Source: Trichobilharzia szidati
Lineage: Eukaryota > Platyhelminthes > Trematoda > Strigeidida > Schistosomatidae
Assembly (NCBI GenBank): GCA_944472155.2
Contig: OX235273.1
Coordinates: 85,802,793 to 85,866,792, forward strand
Direction: 5' to 3'
Length of the DNA: 64,000 nt
Positions 1-12,200 of this stretch are shown in pieces; the stretch's first letter is position 1; every line of letters starts with the position of its first letter. The position numbers and the translations under genes were made by a program. The notes under the pieces were generated by a model. It saw nothing but the letters and a program-made list of their open reading frames with translations, was not told the origin of the DNA and ran no database searches.

Positions 1-3000
1 CGAACCAATTTCCACCTCCAGGATCATGACAGCAAGATTCAACTGAAAAGGAAGAAGTGTCACAATTATCATGCAATGCTACGCTCAGTGCTACGTACAT
101 TGTGAGACAACGGAAGAGGGAGGATTTTCACAAACAACTACGGACAGTAATGAATAACTTCCCAAACGGTGACATCAAAATCCTGATGGGTGAAATGAAT
201 GCTTGCCGGACTGGAAGCAGATAATACAGGAAGAGAACTCATCATGGATCGAGATGCTCTGGCTCGGAGAAATGAATGAGAACGGAGAATTATTCGCAGA
301 CTTCCGCTCTTTCAACGATTTGGTGATCGGAGGGAGTGTGTGCAAACACAAGGATATACACAAAGCAACATGGATTTCACCTGACTAACATACCGAAAAC
401 CAGCCAGATTTCATATCAATGTCAATAGGTGGAGAAACAGCCTGCTAGATACGAAGTTGAGAAGGGGAGCAGATGTGGGCTCAGACTATCATCTAGCTGA
501 AGTAACCTTCAAGGTGAAGCTGAAATCCATGAAAACAAATGGGCACAGACCAAAATTCAAGCTCAATATTCAAAAACTGAAGGACAAAACCACAAGCGAT
601 CCATTCGCTACAGATACCAGAGCAAAGTCACCGAGGAAACCTGTGTGGAACTCTCTGAAGGCGATATTTAGGGAAATGTGCACAACCGTCCTAGGAGGAA
701 AGAAGAGACAATATAAGGAATGGCTGACAGCGGATGCCTGGAAGCTAAGTGAGGAAAAGAGGGTGGTGAAAGAGAAGAGGACTCATTGCAGGGATGGGCA
801 ACAGAAGCAGAAGTTGAGTTCAATATACACTGTACTGAATGAAGAAATGAAGAAGAATGCTAGAAAAGAGATACGACGATTCTACGACACACTGGCCGGC
901 AACTGAAGCAAAACAGGCATGGTGCAGACAAAAGAGACATCAGAATATTATGTCAGGTAACCAAGTCTCTATCCGGGAAGAGATCATCCCAGATGATGAA
1001 ACCAATAAAAGATACTCAATGGAACCTGATAGCCAAGGAGGAGAAGCAGATCGAACAACGAACTGATCAATTTAAAGGGCTCTTAAATTGACCAGCGGCA
1101 ACTCGCCCAGAAATACCACAATAATCAAGCACAGCACTGTCTGCCAGTGGACACTAATCCTCCAGCGAAAGCGGGAATCATAAATGCTATCAAGCTACTG
1201 AAGGCTAGTCAAAGATGCAGCATGGTCAGACGGCATTCCTCCTGAAGAACTGAATAGGGCCCCGGATATAACAGCGGATATTTTCACTCCATTACTGCGA
1301 AAAGGCTGGAATGTACGAAAGGTACCTACTGATTGGAAGAAGGGTTAACTAGCCAAACTGCCAAAGAAGGGCGACTTAGGCCTCACTCTGCAAGAACTGG
1401 CGTGAAATGTTGCTCTTGTCCACGCCAAGTAAAATAGTAAGTCGCGTCATCCCGGAGAGAATAAAGGATTCACGGGGTACAGAACTCCACCAGGGGGAAC
1501 AGGCTAGATTCAGGAAAGGTAAATCATGTACTGATCAACATGAAACTCTAGCATGGTCATCACAGAACAAAGCCTAGAATAGAAGTCAAACCTCTGCCTC
1601 AGCTTCATTGACTTCGAAAAGGCCTTCGACAGACAGCGTTGACCGAGAGGTAATTTGGAAACTACTTCAACACCATGGCGTACCTCGAGTCTTCGTCAAC
1701 TTCATCCAACAGCTGACTACATGACAATGACTGTCACGTGTGAGGTGATCCACAACGGGAAACTCAGCGAGGCGTTCGAAGTGCATACAGGAGTAAGACA
1801 AGTCTGCCTGCCTATTATCGCCGATGATATTCTTAATTGTAGTGGATTGAATTATGCATCAAACTGTGCGTTGGGAGCGAGGAGACAGGAGTACGCTGGA
1901 CAACCGATAAGAAGACTCCGGAAGATCTGAGTTTAGCGCGTGGATGATATATGTATAATGTCACACAAACTTTAAGACTTACAGGCGAAAATCACCAAAC
2001 TATCTGAAGAGGTAGGCCGGCAACAAAGACAGGACCGCAGGCGAACGTAGAGAAGGCGGATGTGATGAAGATCGCCAGCCACAACCAATAGCAACAACGA
2101 CCAGCACTAGTCATTGTCAACAGAGGAGATTCGACAGAGGTTACTTGCTTCACTTATCTAGGAAGCATCATTTCAACTGTAGGCAGTCGGAACGGGTGAG
2201 GAAAGGCGAAAATCGGAAAGGCAAGATATGCATTCATCAACCTGAAACCAGTTTGGGAATATTCTGCACTCCTCGGCATAAGGAACAAGATTCGCATTTT
2301 CAAGACCAAAGTGAAGTCGGTTCTCCTGTAGTGACCCATTTTATTATTCATCATCGTAGTATACTTTCACTATGTAATTGGACTTCGATTTCTTTATCAC
2401 TCTGAAGATTGCGTGTTAACAACTGATACATTTGTTCTCACTCTATTTTTGAATTTTGATTACGGCGATAATACACGTTCGTAATCCTTCTCAAGTGCCT
2501 TTGATTTACGTTGTGGATGTCGAGTAATCACAACGTTAGGACACAATAATAAACGCGAAGAAGTACTAGGATATACGTGTACGCTAGTTTGGTCAAATAG
2601 AGCACCACAACACTCCTATAAGGTTCAGAAACAGGGCCAGCGTTTCACAAAAAGGATTTCCAGCAAGTTGCAGATTTTCATCAACAGCTTCCGCCTTCTC
2701 TGGCTCCATGCTGAAGATCAAATGGCCACAAAAACTAAGCAACAAGAAACTATGGGGACGAACAAACCAAGAGCCGGTCGGTCAACGGGTATATAGGAGA
2801 AAGTGGAGATGGATCGGGCATGCCTTGAGGAGGCTGCCGAACGGCATCGCACGCCAAGCCCCCGAGTGGAATCTAAACGGGAAGCGATGAGTAGGTCCTC
2901 CTAGGGTGACATGGAGGAGGTTGTGCGGGGAAGAGAATAGAGTTTAGTCAATCGTGGACCCAGCTGAAGAGGACGGCAGAAAACACAACAGAGTGGAGAT

Positions 3001-3050
3001 GTGTTGTTGAAGCCCCATGTTACACTCGGAACGTAAGGGAATAAAAAATA
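1..3050 (+). mobile_element. LINE-R: decayed RTE-like non-LTR retrotransposon, window-edge copy
   Basis: This is a degenerate copy of the LINE at 38800-41567, already inside the endonuclease region at base 1, so its 5' end lies outside the window or is missing. Recognisable stretches include the end of the endonuclease domain (GADVGSD near 470), the RT finger and palm (SFIDFEKAFD near 1610, then VIHNGKL near 1750), and the C-terminal block with RRKWRWIGHALRR near 2800. Numerous stops and frameshifts break it, so no protein is made. The 3' end has the family tail (gaagccc.atgtt, near 3010) and then an A/T-rich repeat. A solo LTR interrupts it at 2327-2612. The RTE-like assignment rests on the domain order and the short tandem-repeat tail without long poly(A). 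Confidence 0.85.
2327..2612 (+). mobile_element. Solo LTR of an LTR retrotransposon, nested in LINE-R
   Basis: The LINE reading VKSVLL-GSET is interrupted by 286 bases that begin TGTAGTG and end CACAACA, an imperfect inverted terminus with the TG...CA ends typical of LTRs. The 4-base sequence CTCC occurs on both sides (2323-2326 and 2613-2616), as expected for an integrase target duplication. Removing the insert and one CTCC restores homology to the LINE. An AATAAA lies near 2547, which suggests + orientation. I cannot assign it to Gypsy or BEL without a family search. Confidence 0.72.
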
Positions 3051-3062
3051 TATATAAATATA

Positions 3063-6000
3063 AAATAAAAATAATAATATATCACCACGATATATAGCTT
3101 ACCCTACTGATTGTGATTTATCAAGCGGTTCTGACGGATCTGCCATAGTAATATCTGTTCCCATACATTGATACAGTTCGTATTACTATAATGACAGCGC
3201 TACCACTCTCAAACTAACTTATACCGAAGAATTTGGTTTCGCCTTGAGGAATCCGGAATGGTTTATAGTTAAATGGCCGAAGTTAAAGTCAATAACTTTT
3301 CAAATGAACCCTTCCTCGACCCTCATACTGTTCAACCTTGTTCCTCTGCTTTACGATCATTTGACTTCCCATACGTGTGCTGAAAGATGAGTCCCCAAAT
3401 CAAGGTTGTTATTGCCACTGAGTGTTGTATGTCCTTATGTCTGTGAACTTTTAAAGAATATCCAAACTACCCTCTGTAAACTACGATTGCTATATGTAGT
3501 TTTGTTACCTGTAACCATCTGGTAGCGCCTGTAACTGTAGTCTCTCATGTACTGTACTATGGAGATAAATATCATTACCGCTATTAACTCGTGTATCAAT
3601 AGGTAGAACGCTTTAATATAAAGTAATTGGTGTATTCACTCTCAGCTATTAAAATGATCTCGTGAAATCAGATTGTCCACCGTACTGGGCATTGTGCCAA
3701 ATAGAGATATTTATTCCACAGACCTGCCCCATCACTCCTAGCCCATACTTACATCCAGAATTTGTCACAAAGGTGGGGTATAGACGTCTAATGTCAGTCG
3801 ACCAGAATGATGGTACCACACTATCTTCGGACTAAAAAGCTAGACATAAAACGTCAAAGAAGAGTAGAAACAAACATTCGAAAATAACTTTAGTAAGGAA
3901 ATGAAGGTGATACGCATGATCCCAAAAATAAAGGCAGCCTTGGAATACACTCTCTGCAACTATTTAGCCAATCTGACATATATTTGTCACTTCTCAGTGT
4001 CGCAATTCCATATTATGTCCATTAAGTTATGAGAGCACTACTGCGTTAATTAGGATATTACAGGAAAGCATCCACGTTGGTGCGCAGGTCATGAGAAAAT
4101 AAACATAAAGAAAGACAACCACCACTCAAAGAGATACCCAAAGTCAAGCAAACAATGATCAACTTGGGGCGGTGAGACACCCTGGCAAATTTCCACTGCG
4201 GCGAGTAGCAAAGAACTTTATTCACACGAAAAACTTCGATGCAGTTTCACTAGTAATTCAAAAGACAAAGGATAACACCAACTTCAGTCTCCACTGATGA
4301 ACGTGCAGTACGAGCACATTTTCGCGGCAGCGATAATATGCTTTTCTGAACTGAGATCAACTAGTTGCCAGTAAAGATGATATGGGAGAACAGATTTTGG
4401 GCCCGTTCGCTGATATCATGACTGTTATGTAAACTGGTCGTCTTATTAGTGAACGAAGTTTTACGCTGATTTCTTCCCATGTATGCGTAAGGTATAAAGT
4501 GTATTTAGTCTTACACCCCAAGTGAAATAGGCAAACTAACTGTTTGATAGTAGCAGCCACCGCCATTATTGTCCAACTCCTCAGTTTCCCAGACTATCGT
4601 CGGAAGTACACAAGTGTTTGCACCGAGTGGTCCAACGTCCGAATTTTCTACGGCACCAGCGTACATCACGGGTTTTCTTAAATGCTCTATACCTCTACAT
4701 TGAGACGAAACTTCTTATTTTACAAATAGTTTCAGTAAGCTTTATGATGCATTTGCGGTTTGTACTGTTTACGCGCATCTTTGAAAGTATAATACATGTG
4801 GGAATTCAAATTGAAGGTTGTGTGTGAGTGAAACCTGGACTCAGAAGGGAGTGAGTTGGACTACATAATCGGGTTTTCCGTGTACTGTAACGGCTTTATT
4901 TATCTATCATTTTACCATGATTGATCTGTTAAGTGAACATCACAATATTGGTTACAATCAGTATAGTATGCACGCACGTAACAAAATTTCTAAGCTTGTC
5001 ATAATATATAATACTTGAGCAGTATGGTAGTATGTCGTTTTTTTCCGGATATATTTTGCAGTCTTAGAGAAGTTTTTCACTAAATAATTATGTTTCCCTT
5101 CGTGATATATTGAATAAACAAATGAATAAGGAATTTCAAACTTCACGAGATAAGTCTTCATGCTGTAACTTATCGCTTTTAGTCTTACCACAAACTCATG
5201 GCGTTTATAAGAAGCCCAACTGGTTAAAAATGACAATTTAAGTCATATGTTTACATAATTAACCACAACCACATGTGTGATAATTTCTAGTTAATCACTT
5301 ATCTTGGTTTTATCGCTCTAGTTCGCTTTACCTGACTTGGTCACCAGAAATATGGACACTTAATTAGTGCAGTTTTACTAAATAAAAACCATCAACTAGA
5401 TTCAGGTCAGTCATGCCGGAGAACTAGGTTTTTAAATTGTCTTTGACATTGATGTGACTAGTAATGATAATAAATTTGTGTGGATATATCTCAGTGGCTA
5501 AATGCTGTATCAAAGTAGTAGAGGGATCTTGTTCAAATGTAAGTATTCTTCTCATTGGTGATAGGAAAACTGTCTATTTGTTAGCTGAATATAGTGGAGT
5601 TTAGTTACGGAACAGAATCCCTACACAATCACTTTCACACATTTGCGTCCTCATCTTGACTATAGTTTATTTATTTTTGAACTTTTTTCCACTCTTACCC
5701 AAAACTGACTTTACTCTCACCGATTTGAATTTCGTGCATAACACAGTATAGAATAGTCACTAAATTACTTTAGTACCAGATTGAGTCTATCATTTCGCAT
5801 ACTGTTTCTTTTTCTGTTCTTTACTTCAAAACATGCTGTTTAAATCATATCAGATGAATTTACAGCTTCAGATGTTTGTTGTTCTACTTATTTAGTACCG
5901 TTACTCTTATTTCTTGATTAGAATTAATAGCAGAGTGTATGTTGAGATTCTCGGCGTGAAACTTTTTAGTTATAAATCATTTGCTCGAAACACATTAGGT

Positions 6001-9000
6001 TTATTCCAGGCTGTGAAACTGGTATATTTCAATGTCAGTAAAAAGTTTGAGCATTGTGGAATAGATCAAATGAAGTATAATTATATTTCAATAGTTTACA
6101 CACAATAAGTTTTTTTAATGGTAATATCTCGAGCAAAATTACTGCCCGTGTTCACACCACTGTTGGAATTGTTTTGTCCACACATTTATGATTTGTACTC
6201 ATATATATATACATATATATAGTTCATTTTTTGTTCATTTATGTTTTTGTATTTCAGCCTATACATAACGAGAAATGACATTGTTAGTAGTTGTTTCACT
6301 AAATGCCTGCTTTAAGAATTTTGCAATATTGTATGCCATGTTTACGCTGGTGAGGTATTTTCACTACTCTTGTAGGGAATACCATCACAGCTAGATCTGT
6401 ATTACAAATTATTTACTTGGTATTAACCGGTAGGCTTTGTGGAAGTATTTGAATGACTTGCTTATGACTTCAGACTATAGTTTAAGGATCTGAGCACTGT
6501 CTCTTGTGATTGGCTGGCCGCCACTGTTTATAGTTTGGTTAACGACGTAGAATATAAAATCCCTAGTGAGTAATCAATTAACTATGAACTATTTATCCAT
6601 GGTTTGCCACTGTTATTCAAGTATGATATGTTGTCCCAATGAAGATGTTGATTTAGCTTATTAATACGTATAGAAAAATAAACTACACAAAACTTAACCC
6701 AGTAGTCAGCGAACTTCAATAACAAAATCTCAGTGACATGAAGTGTCTCAAAACTAAGCGATAAATCCTGAGGTAACCATTTATTTAACTAAGCTTTCTA
6801 GTGCTCATTCATGTGTAGTAGAAACGTATGTAAGAGTTTTGGAAAGGCCGTGTAACTTGGAGACAATTTGACGTCATTTTTCCATGCAACAGTGAGTCAG
6901 TAGTCCGTTGGGTATGGACAAATAAAAGTATCCTGAAAGTATCATATCGGCTGTAAATTCCTCGTCAGACTATCTATTTACGGGATATAATTTTAAAAGT
7001 GAATCTTGGGGAAATTGCTTATAACAGTCTAAATAAAACTGCTGATATTACACCAAATTACGCATAGCAGGAATACTGAGGGTCAAGTTTCCAGAATGAT
7101 CTAAAGGAAATTGAAATTTATACATATTTAGTTGAAAAAGAGTGGGGACGTGGCTCTCAGACTTCAATACTTGACATTCGGTCAGCGGTTGCCGTATTCG
7201 AATTCCGCTCCACCTACTTTATCCTGGACACCAGCCCTCACACAATAAGTGTGGCTCATATCCTGGGACATGAAAGGTGTTTTCCGGGAACTGATTTCAC
7301 TAATAATAACTACTAGTTGGAAAAAGCAGTTAATTTGGTACACCTTGTGAATAAATACTGATAAATAGTTCGGGATAATGAAGGCATCTAGTAGGCGATT
7401 AGTGAAATAAAGTATTTGGGTCACTAACTGCTCAGGATGTTGCTTTGGCATTTGGATTAAAATTCAAGTTTGATGTTTGGATACTTGTGTCAGTATCACA
7501 GTACTTATGTGCGTAATAAAACCATAATGAAAAATCAGAGTTCTAGTATAAACTTTGTGAACCATTAAATCGCTCACGGACTACCAACTCAATTGTTGAA
7601 ATTATTGAGATCATATACGTGTTCCTGTTTATTTTCAATCAGAGTATTTGTGTTCACCAAAAATCCTTTTGCTAATTAAAAGATTGATTAAGCATTCATA
7701 GATATATGTACCGGCAATCCTTATTAGCCAGTTACCCATTAATGATTGAACATACAGCATTTCTCTATATTCGGTCTTCCCGTATATTTCAAGACCTTTT
7801 CCTTTGGAAGACATAAGAAATACAGTCGTTGTTTATTCCTACTCTTTTCTGTATTTTAGCCTCATAAAGAAATTAAATATTGTTTATTCAGTACGATATA
7901 TAAAGAGTAACATTAGTCTATTTCTAAATAAATTGCGTATCTATTTATGTTAATGGCCACAGTTGCTTAGTTCAAATTAGGTTAAAAAGTTCCAGCTGGA
8001 CATTTTTGCTGTTTTACAATGAGACACTTCGTAAGAAAAAACCATGTGTACAAAGTTTTCAGCAAACAATAGTAGAAGCAATTACTGTGGACCACTTCTT
8101 ACATAATTGCATGTGAAATTCAAAAAATGCAAGTTTGCTACGATCAGTTCACACAAATGGCAGTAAATAAATCAACAGATATCTAGAATGAGTTGCTAAA
8201 TGTTCACTTTGTGATCTTGATTTTACCCATCATCTTCTTAATTAGGCAAGGTGATTGAGGTAGCCGGATAAAAAAGCTTATCATGCACACCTTTCAGTGG
8301 GACGATTTTTACTGTATGTTTCAACCAATGCTTTCTATGCATTATACATTACTGGTTTAAAGTCTCACTCCTACTGTATTTTAAATTCTTAAAAATCAAT
8401 ATTTAGCTCATTGCGACTTAGCTTATAACTAGCTTAACACGACAGTATCTTATATACAAGTGTTGAATTTGTAGGTTGTTTAGTTTTACCCTGTTTATTT
8501 GAAGTTAAATTTCTGTACTGATATCATTCTGGTTTATACTGTTTTGTAACTGTTATAATGGAGGTACCCATCAAGCTTGTAGTTTCTTGGTGGTTAACTT
8601 GAGAGATATACGAGAACCTGGTTAAGGGACAAAACATAACATACTTTTGAAAACCTATCTGAGAAAATGAGAATTCTGACGTTTGAGCGATACACCAGCT
8701 GGTTGGTGTTGCAGCTTATCATATATTTCAGCTCACCTATTGTTAACAGTTTCCGTTATTGCGGCAGTTTGTAAAATAACTTCCAAAGTTAAGTATCAGT
8801 CAAAAAGATGTTTCACATAGATGTTTTAGATGTTTAAAGTTATTGATTTTTAATGTTTTTTCGTAGCACCTCATAATATGTTCCCAGAAGACAATTTCGG
8901 AGTTCAATACAGCATTTAACGTCAGACAGCGCATGGACCTATTGTTTATTCAATACATTGACTCATTTCACTAACGGGGGTGCAAATCTAATGTGCCAGT

Positions 9001-9045
9001 GTTTTACTGAATAATTGACCTGCTGTTTTATTGGAATTAAATACT
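3063..9045. other. Intergenic, no gene recognised
   Basis: About 6 kb of AT-rich sequence between the LINE and the MGAT1 start codon. Reading frames are short and show no family I recognise. There is a small TA/CATA tract near 6200-6222. Any 5' untranslated exon and promoter of MGAT1 should lie here, but I see no element that fixes them. Confidence 0.5.
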
Positions 9046-9255
9046 ATGAAATTTAATGGACTTTTCAAGAAAATTCACTACTTCACAGCTTGGTCATGGC
9101 ATCAGTTAATTAAGTCAATAATAGTAGAGCTGATAGCCATCGTGATGTGTGTTTATCTTGTCTTACATTTTGCTGCCTACTACGAATTTGAAGTTACACA
9201 AACGATTAACCTGACCAAACAATTATACAGATTGTCAAATTCTTTAGATGAATAC
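9046..9255 (+). CDS. MGAT1: MGAT1 exon 1 (cytoplasmic tail, membrane anchor, stem)
   Basis: Seventy codons from the ATG at 9046 to the donor at GAATAC|GTAAGT, phase 0. The hydrophobic run SIIVELIAIVMCVYLVLHF marks the Golgi signal-anchor, preceded by lysines and a tryptophan-rich segment. This part is poorly conserved in the family, so its assignment rests on frame and splice continuity with exon 2 and on topology. Confidence 0.85.
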
Positions 9256-12200
9256 GTAAGTGAAAAGTCTGTTTGATTGATTGTACATAATTTATTTACA
9301 CGAGTGCATTGGTGGTTGGTTCAGTGGTAGATTGCTTGCCATCCACGTAAGCAATCCGAGGTTTGATCCCCGACCGGCTGACTGCTAGAACTCGCTAAGC
9401 TGGTAGTAAATTTGGTAAAGAGGGAAGTTTGGGCGTATGACTAGCAACCCCACTCCGTAAAAATAAAAAACCCACTGATACTGAAACTTCAAAGCTCTAA
9501 CTTGAAGCCCTTTGTTCCAATCGAAACGTAAAGGAATAAAATAATAATAACACGCATTTTTGTTTATTGACACCAACTTTCAGCTGAAGAAATATTTGAA
9601 AACTAGTAATGATTTAGTAGATATTATGTATAGTTTGAGATGAAAAAGTTGTTATTGTTTCCCATCCTATTGGTTTAATTAGAACTTTTTTGGGTTTAAG
9701 CTCAAAAATGTTGAGAGTGCACATACATTGTAGTTTCAAACATTAACTGAACAGTTATGTAACTTTTTAATAAGCTGCAAAGCCTGATAACAATCAATAT
9801 TTATTAGGAGTGATTTACATCTGTATGTAATACTACAGCTTTAACGACGATCTGATCAAAGAGACTAAAACAAACATTCAAACAGATTAATTAGTTATTA
9901 TCATCCTATTTCTCATATAAACAATGAAGAGGAGTATATATTTTGTAATCAAATATTTTTATTTGAAAAATCACAGTGTTACATATTGTGTATTTACTAA
10001 TGACGTTTTAAGCAGAATTTATTGGTCATAATCTTATCCAGGTGATCAAAGTGTAGATATTAATGAAACTACCAGAGTTATGTGTTGCACTGTGTACTTT
10101 ACATGTTACTGTGATGCACACGACTGGCTGTTCAATTGCTAGGGCATGACTAGGTTGGTTTTTTAGTGCAATCATAATAGCTATTCATCGTAGACTACTT
10201 TAATCACGTAAGATCCCACCGAATGTGTACCAGTAGATGAAATAAAAAAAAACCCAATAAAATATTACTTACCTTTATTCTATAGTTAGTAGATTGGCAT
10301 TTATTTCAAATTATGACCCAGATAATTTAATCACAAACTTTCTAAAACAGTAAATTATCAATCAATAATATTACCATAAGTTATTGGGAAGCCAACCGAT
10401 TTTTACCAATAAATATTGTGATCGCATCTATTTTCTGCGTAGTACCATAGAAGTAGACTAAGTCATTCGCATTGTGTACTTAATTTCGATCTCCTAGAAT
10501 AAATGCAATCACTAATTGCTTATATTGGGGGGGGGGATTCTCACTCAGTCAATGACCAGGTCATGCTGCGTGTTTGACTCTGACCTTAAGATGTATCATG
10601 GGGGTTAGTCTATCGATGGCTGTTAGATTTGATTTCGGTTTGCTATCACAAGTTACTCTTACCATGAAACTAAACTTTAAGGTTAAATAAAATGATCAGT
10701 ACGTTATATGGACTTTTCTATTTAAGACTTCAGTTTAAAGCAGTTATAAAACTTTATTTTCTCTTCACAACGTACACTTGTTTTGTGTGTGGTTTTTAAG
10801 CTAATTCAGCTAAGGTAATTGTTGTATACAACTTTCCGACAGTCTGACTTGACTGACTGGTTGCAACATAGAACTTTGCACAGATGTGCAGCACTTCGAG
10901 TTGCCACACTCCACACAAAGGAAGGGAAGAGAGTAAAGGGAGATTCAAAAGAGAATTAAGAAACAGAAGTGTGAGGGAAAAAGAATAGTAATATGGAAAA
11001 ACAATAGTTTTATTGGATATAATAAATCACAAAGAGTGAATGCATTCGGGCCATTGACAGCGATTTTCAGCCATATCACCGATTGTCTCCAGCCTTCATT
11101 GGTTCTTACCATCCCGAGGACCCCAATCAAGTAGTCTACGCCTCTCTACGTGGTCTAAACTAACTGTTGTGTATTCCATTGACTGATGAGGCCATGTTTT
11201 CATTTGACCACCAACAATCTGACTGGACTAATGTGTAATTTTCGACCAATGTACACTGTGTACATTGCATACCAGTTAGATTAGGTTTCTGTTTAAGCAT
11301 AAATCAAACACACTGGTGGGGGGGGTATATAAGCTAAATTTCTTAATCTTGTACATATCGGTTCATATTCAACCAAATAGTTGAAACTTTGTGTTAAATT
11401 AATGGTGAAAAATGACTAGGATTATCTTTTTGTTTACAGACACATTTTATATATTGCTTGTTAACTTTGTGTGTTTATTTTGTTTCTCGTAGAGAGAGAG
11501 TGTGTCAAGAAACCTAGCGCACTTTATGTAATAAGGTTTATAAACTTTCTGTTGGGTTGTTTTATGCACCATAGTATGAACATATTTGTGTTCACCTGTA
11601 GATAACCTATTGAATTAATCGATATTTATTTTATCCTTTGAAGAATATATTTGTGAATATAGTGTACATACTAACTTTAAGGAGTAATGTTTCTCTTTTA
11701 TTTATTTCTTTGTTAGATAAAGCTACAAATGAAGCTTCAATCAGCATTAAACAAAACACACGTTTTACCAAATATGGTTACTATTCCAGTCTTAATAATA
11801 GCTTGTAATCGTCCTAGTGTTAATCGTCCTATTGATAAGCTTCTACAACTGAAAACTGAATTCCGGCGACAACAGACTTTTAACTTCCCGATTTTCGTTT
11901 CTCATGCTTGTGATGACTACAATACTGCAGTAACACTAGATGCTTATCAAAATTCTATTACTGTCATAAAACCTAACGCTCCATTGACGAAACCAAGTAA
12001 GTTCTTGAATATATGTCTATAGGTCGTATCTCTTACGGTAAATATGATAATAATAACAATTTATGATCTCCTTGAAATTAACATTCTATAAAGTAAGTGA
12101 AAATAGCAAGACTTATGGGGAACAATATATGGGTATGCTTTTTTGTTGTTGTCATACTTAATGCCTATACTATGTAACACAGTTTAGAATCATAATAGGA

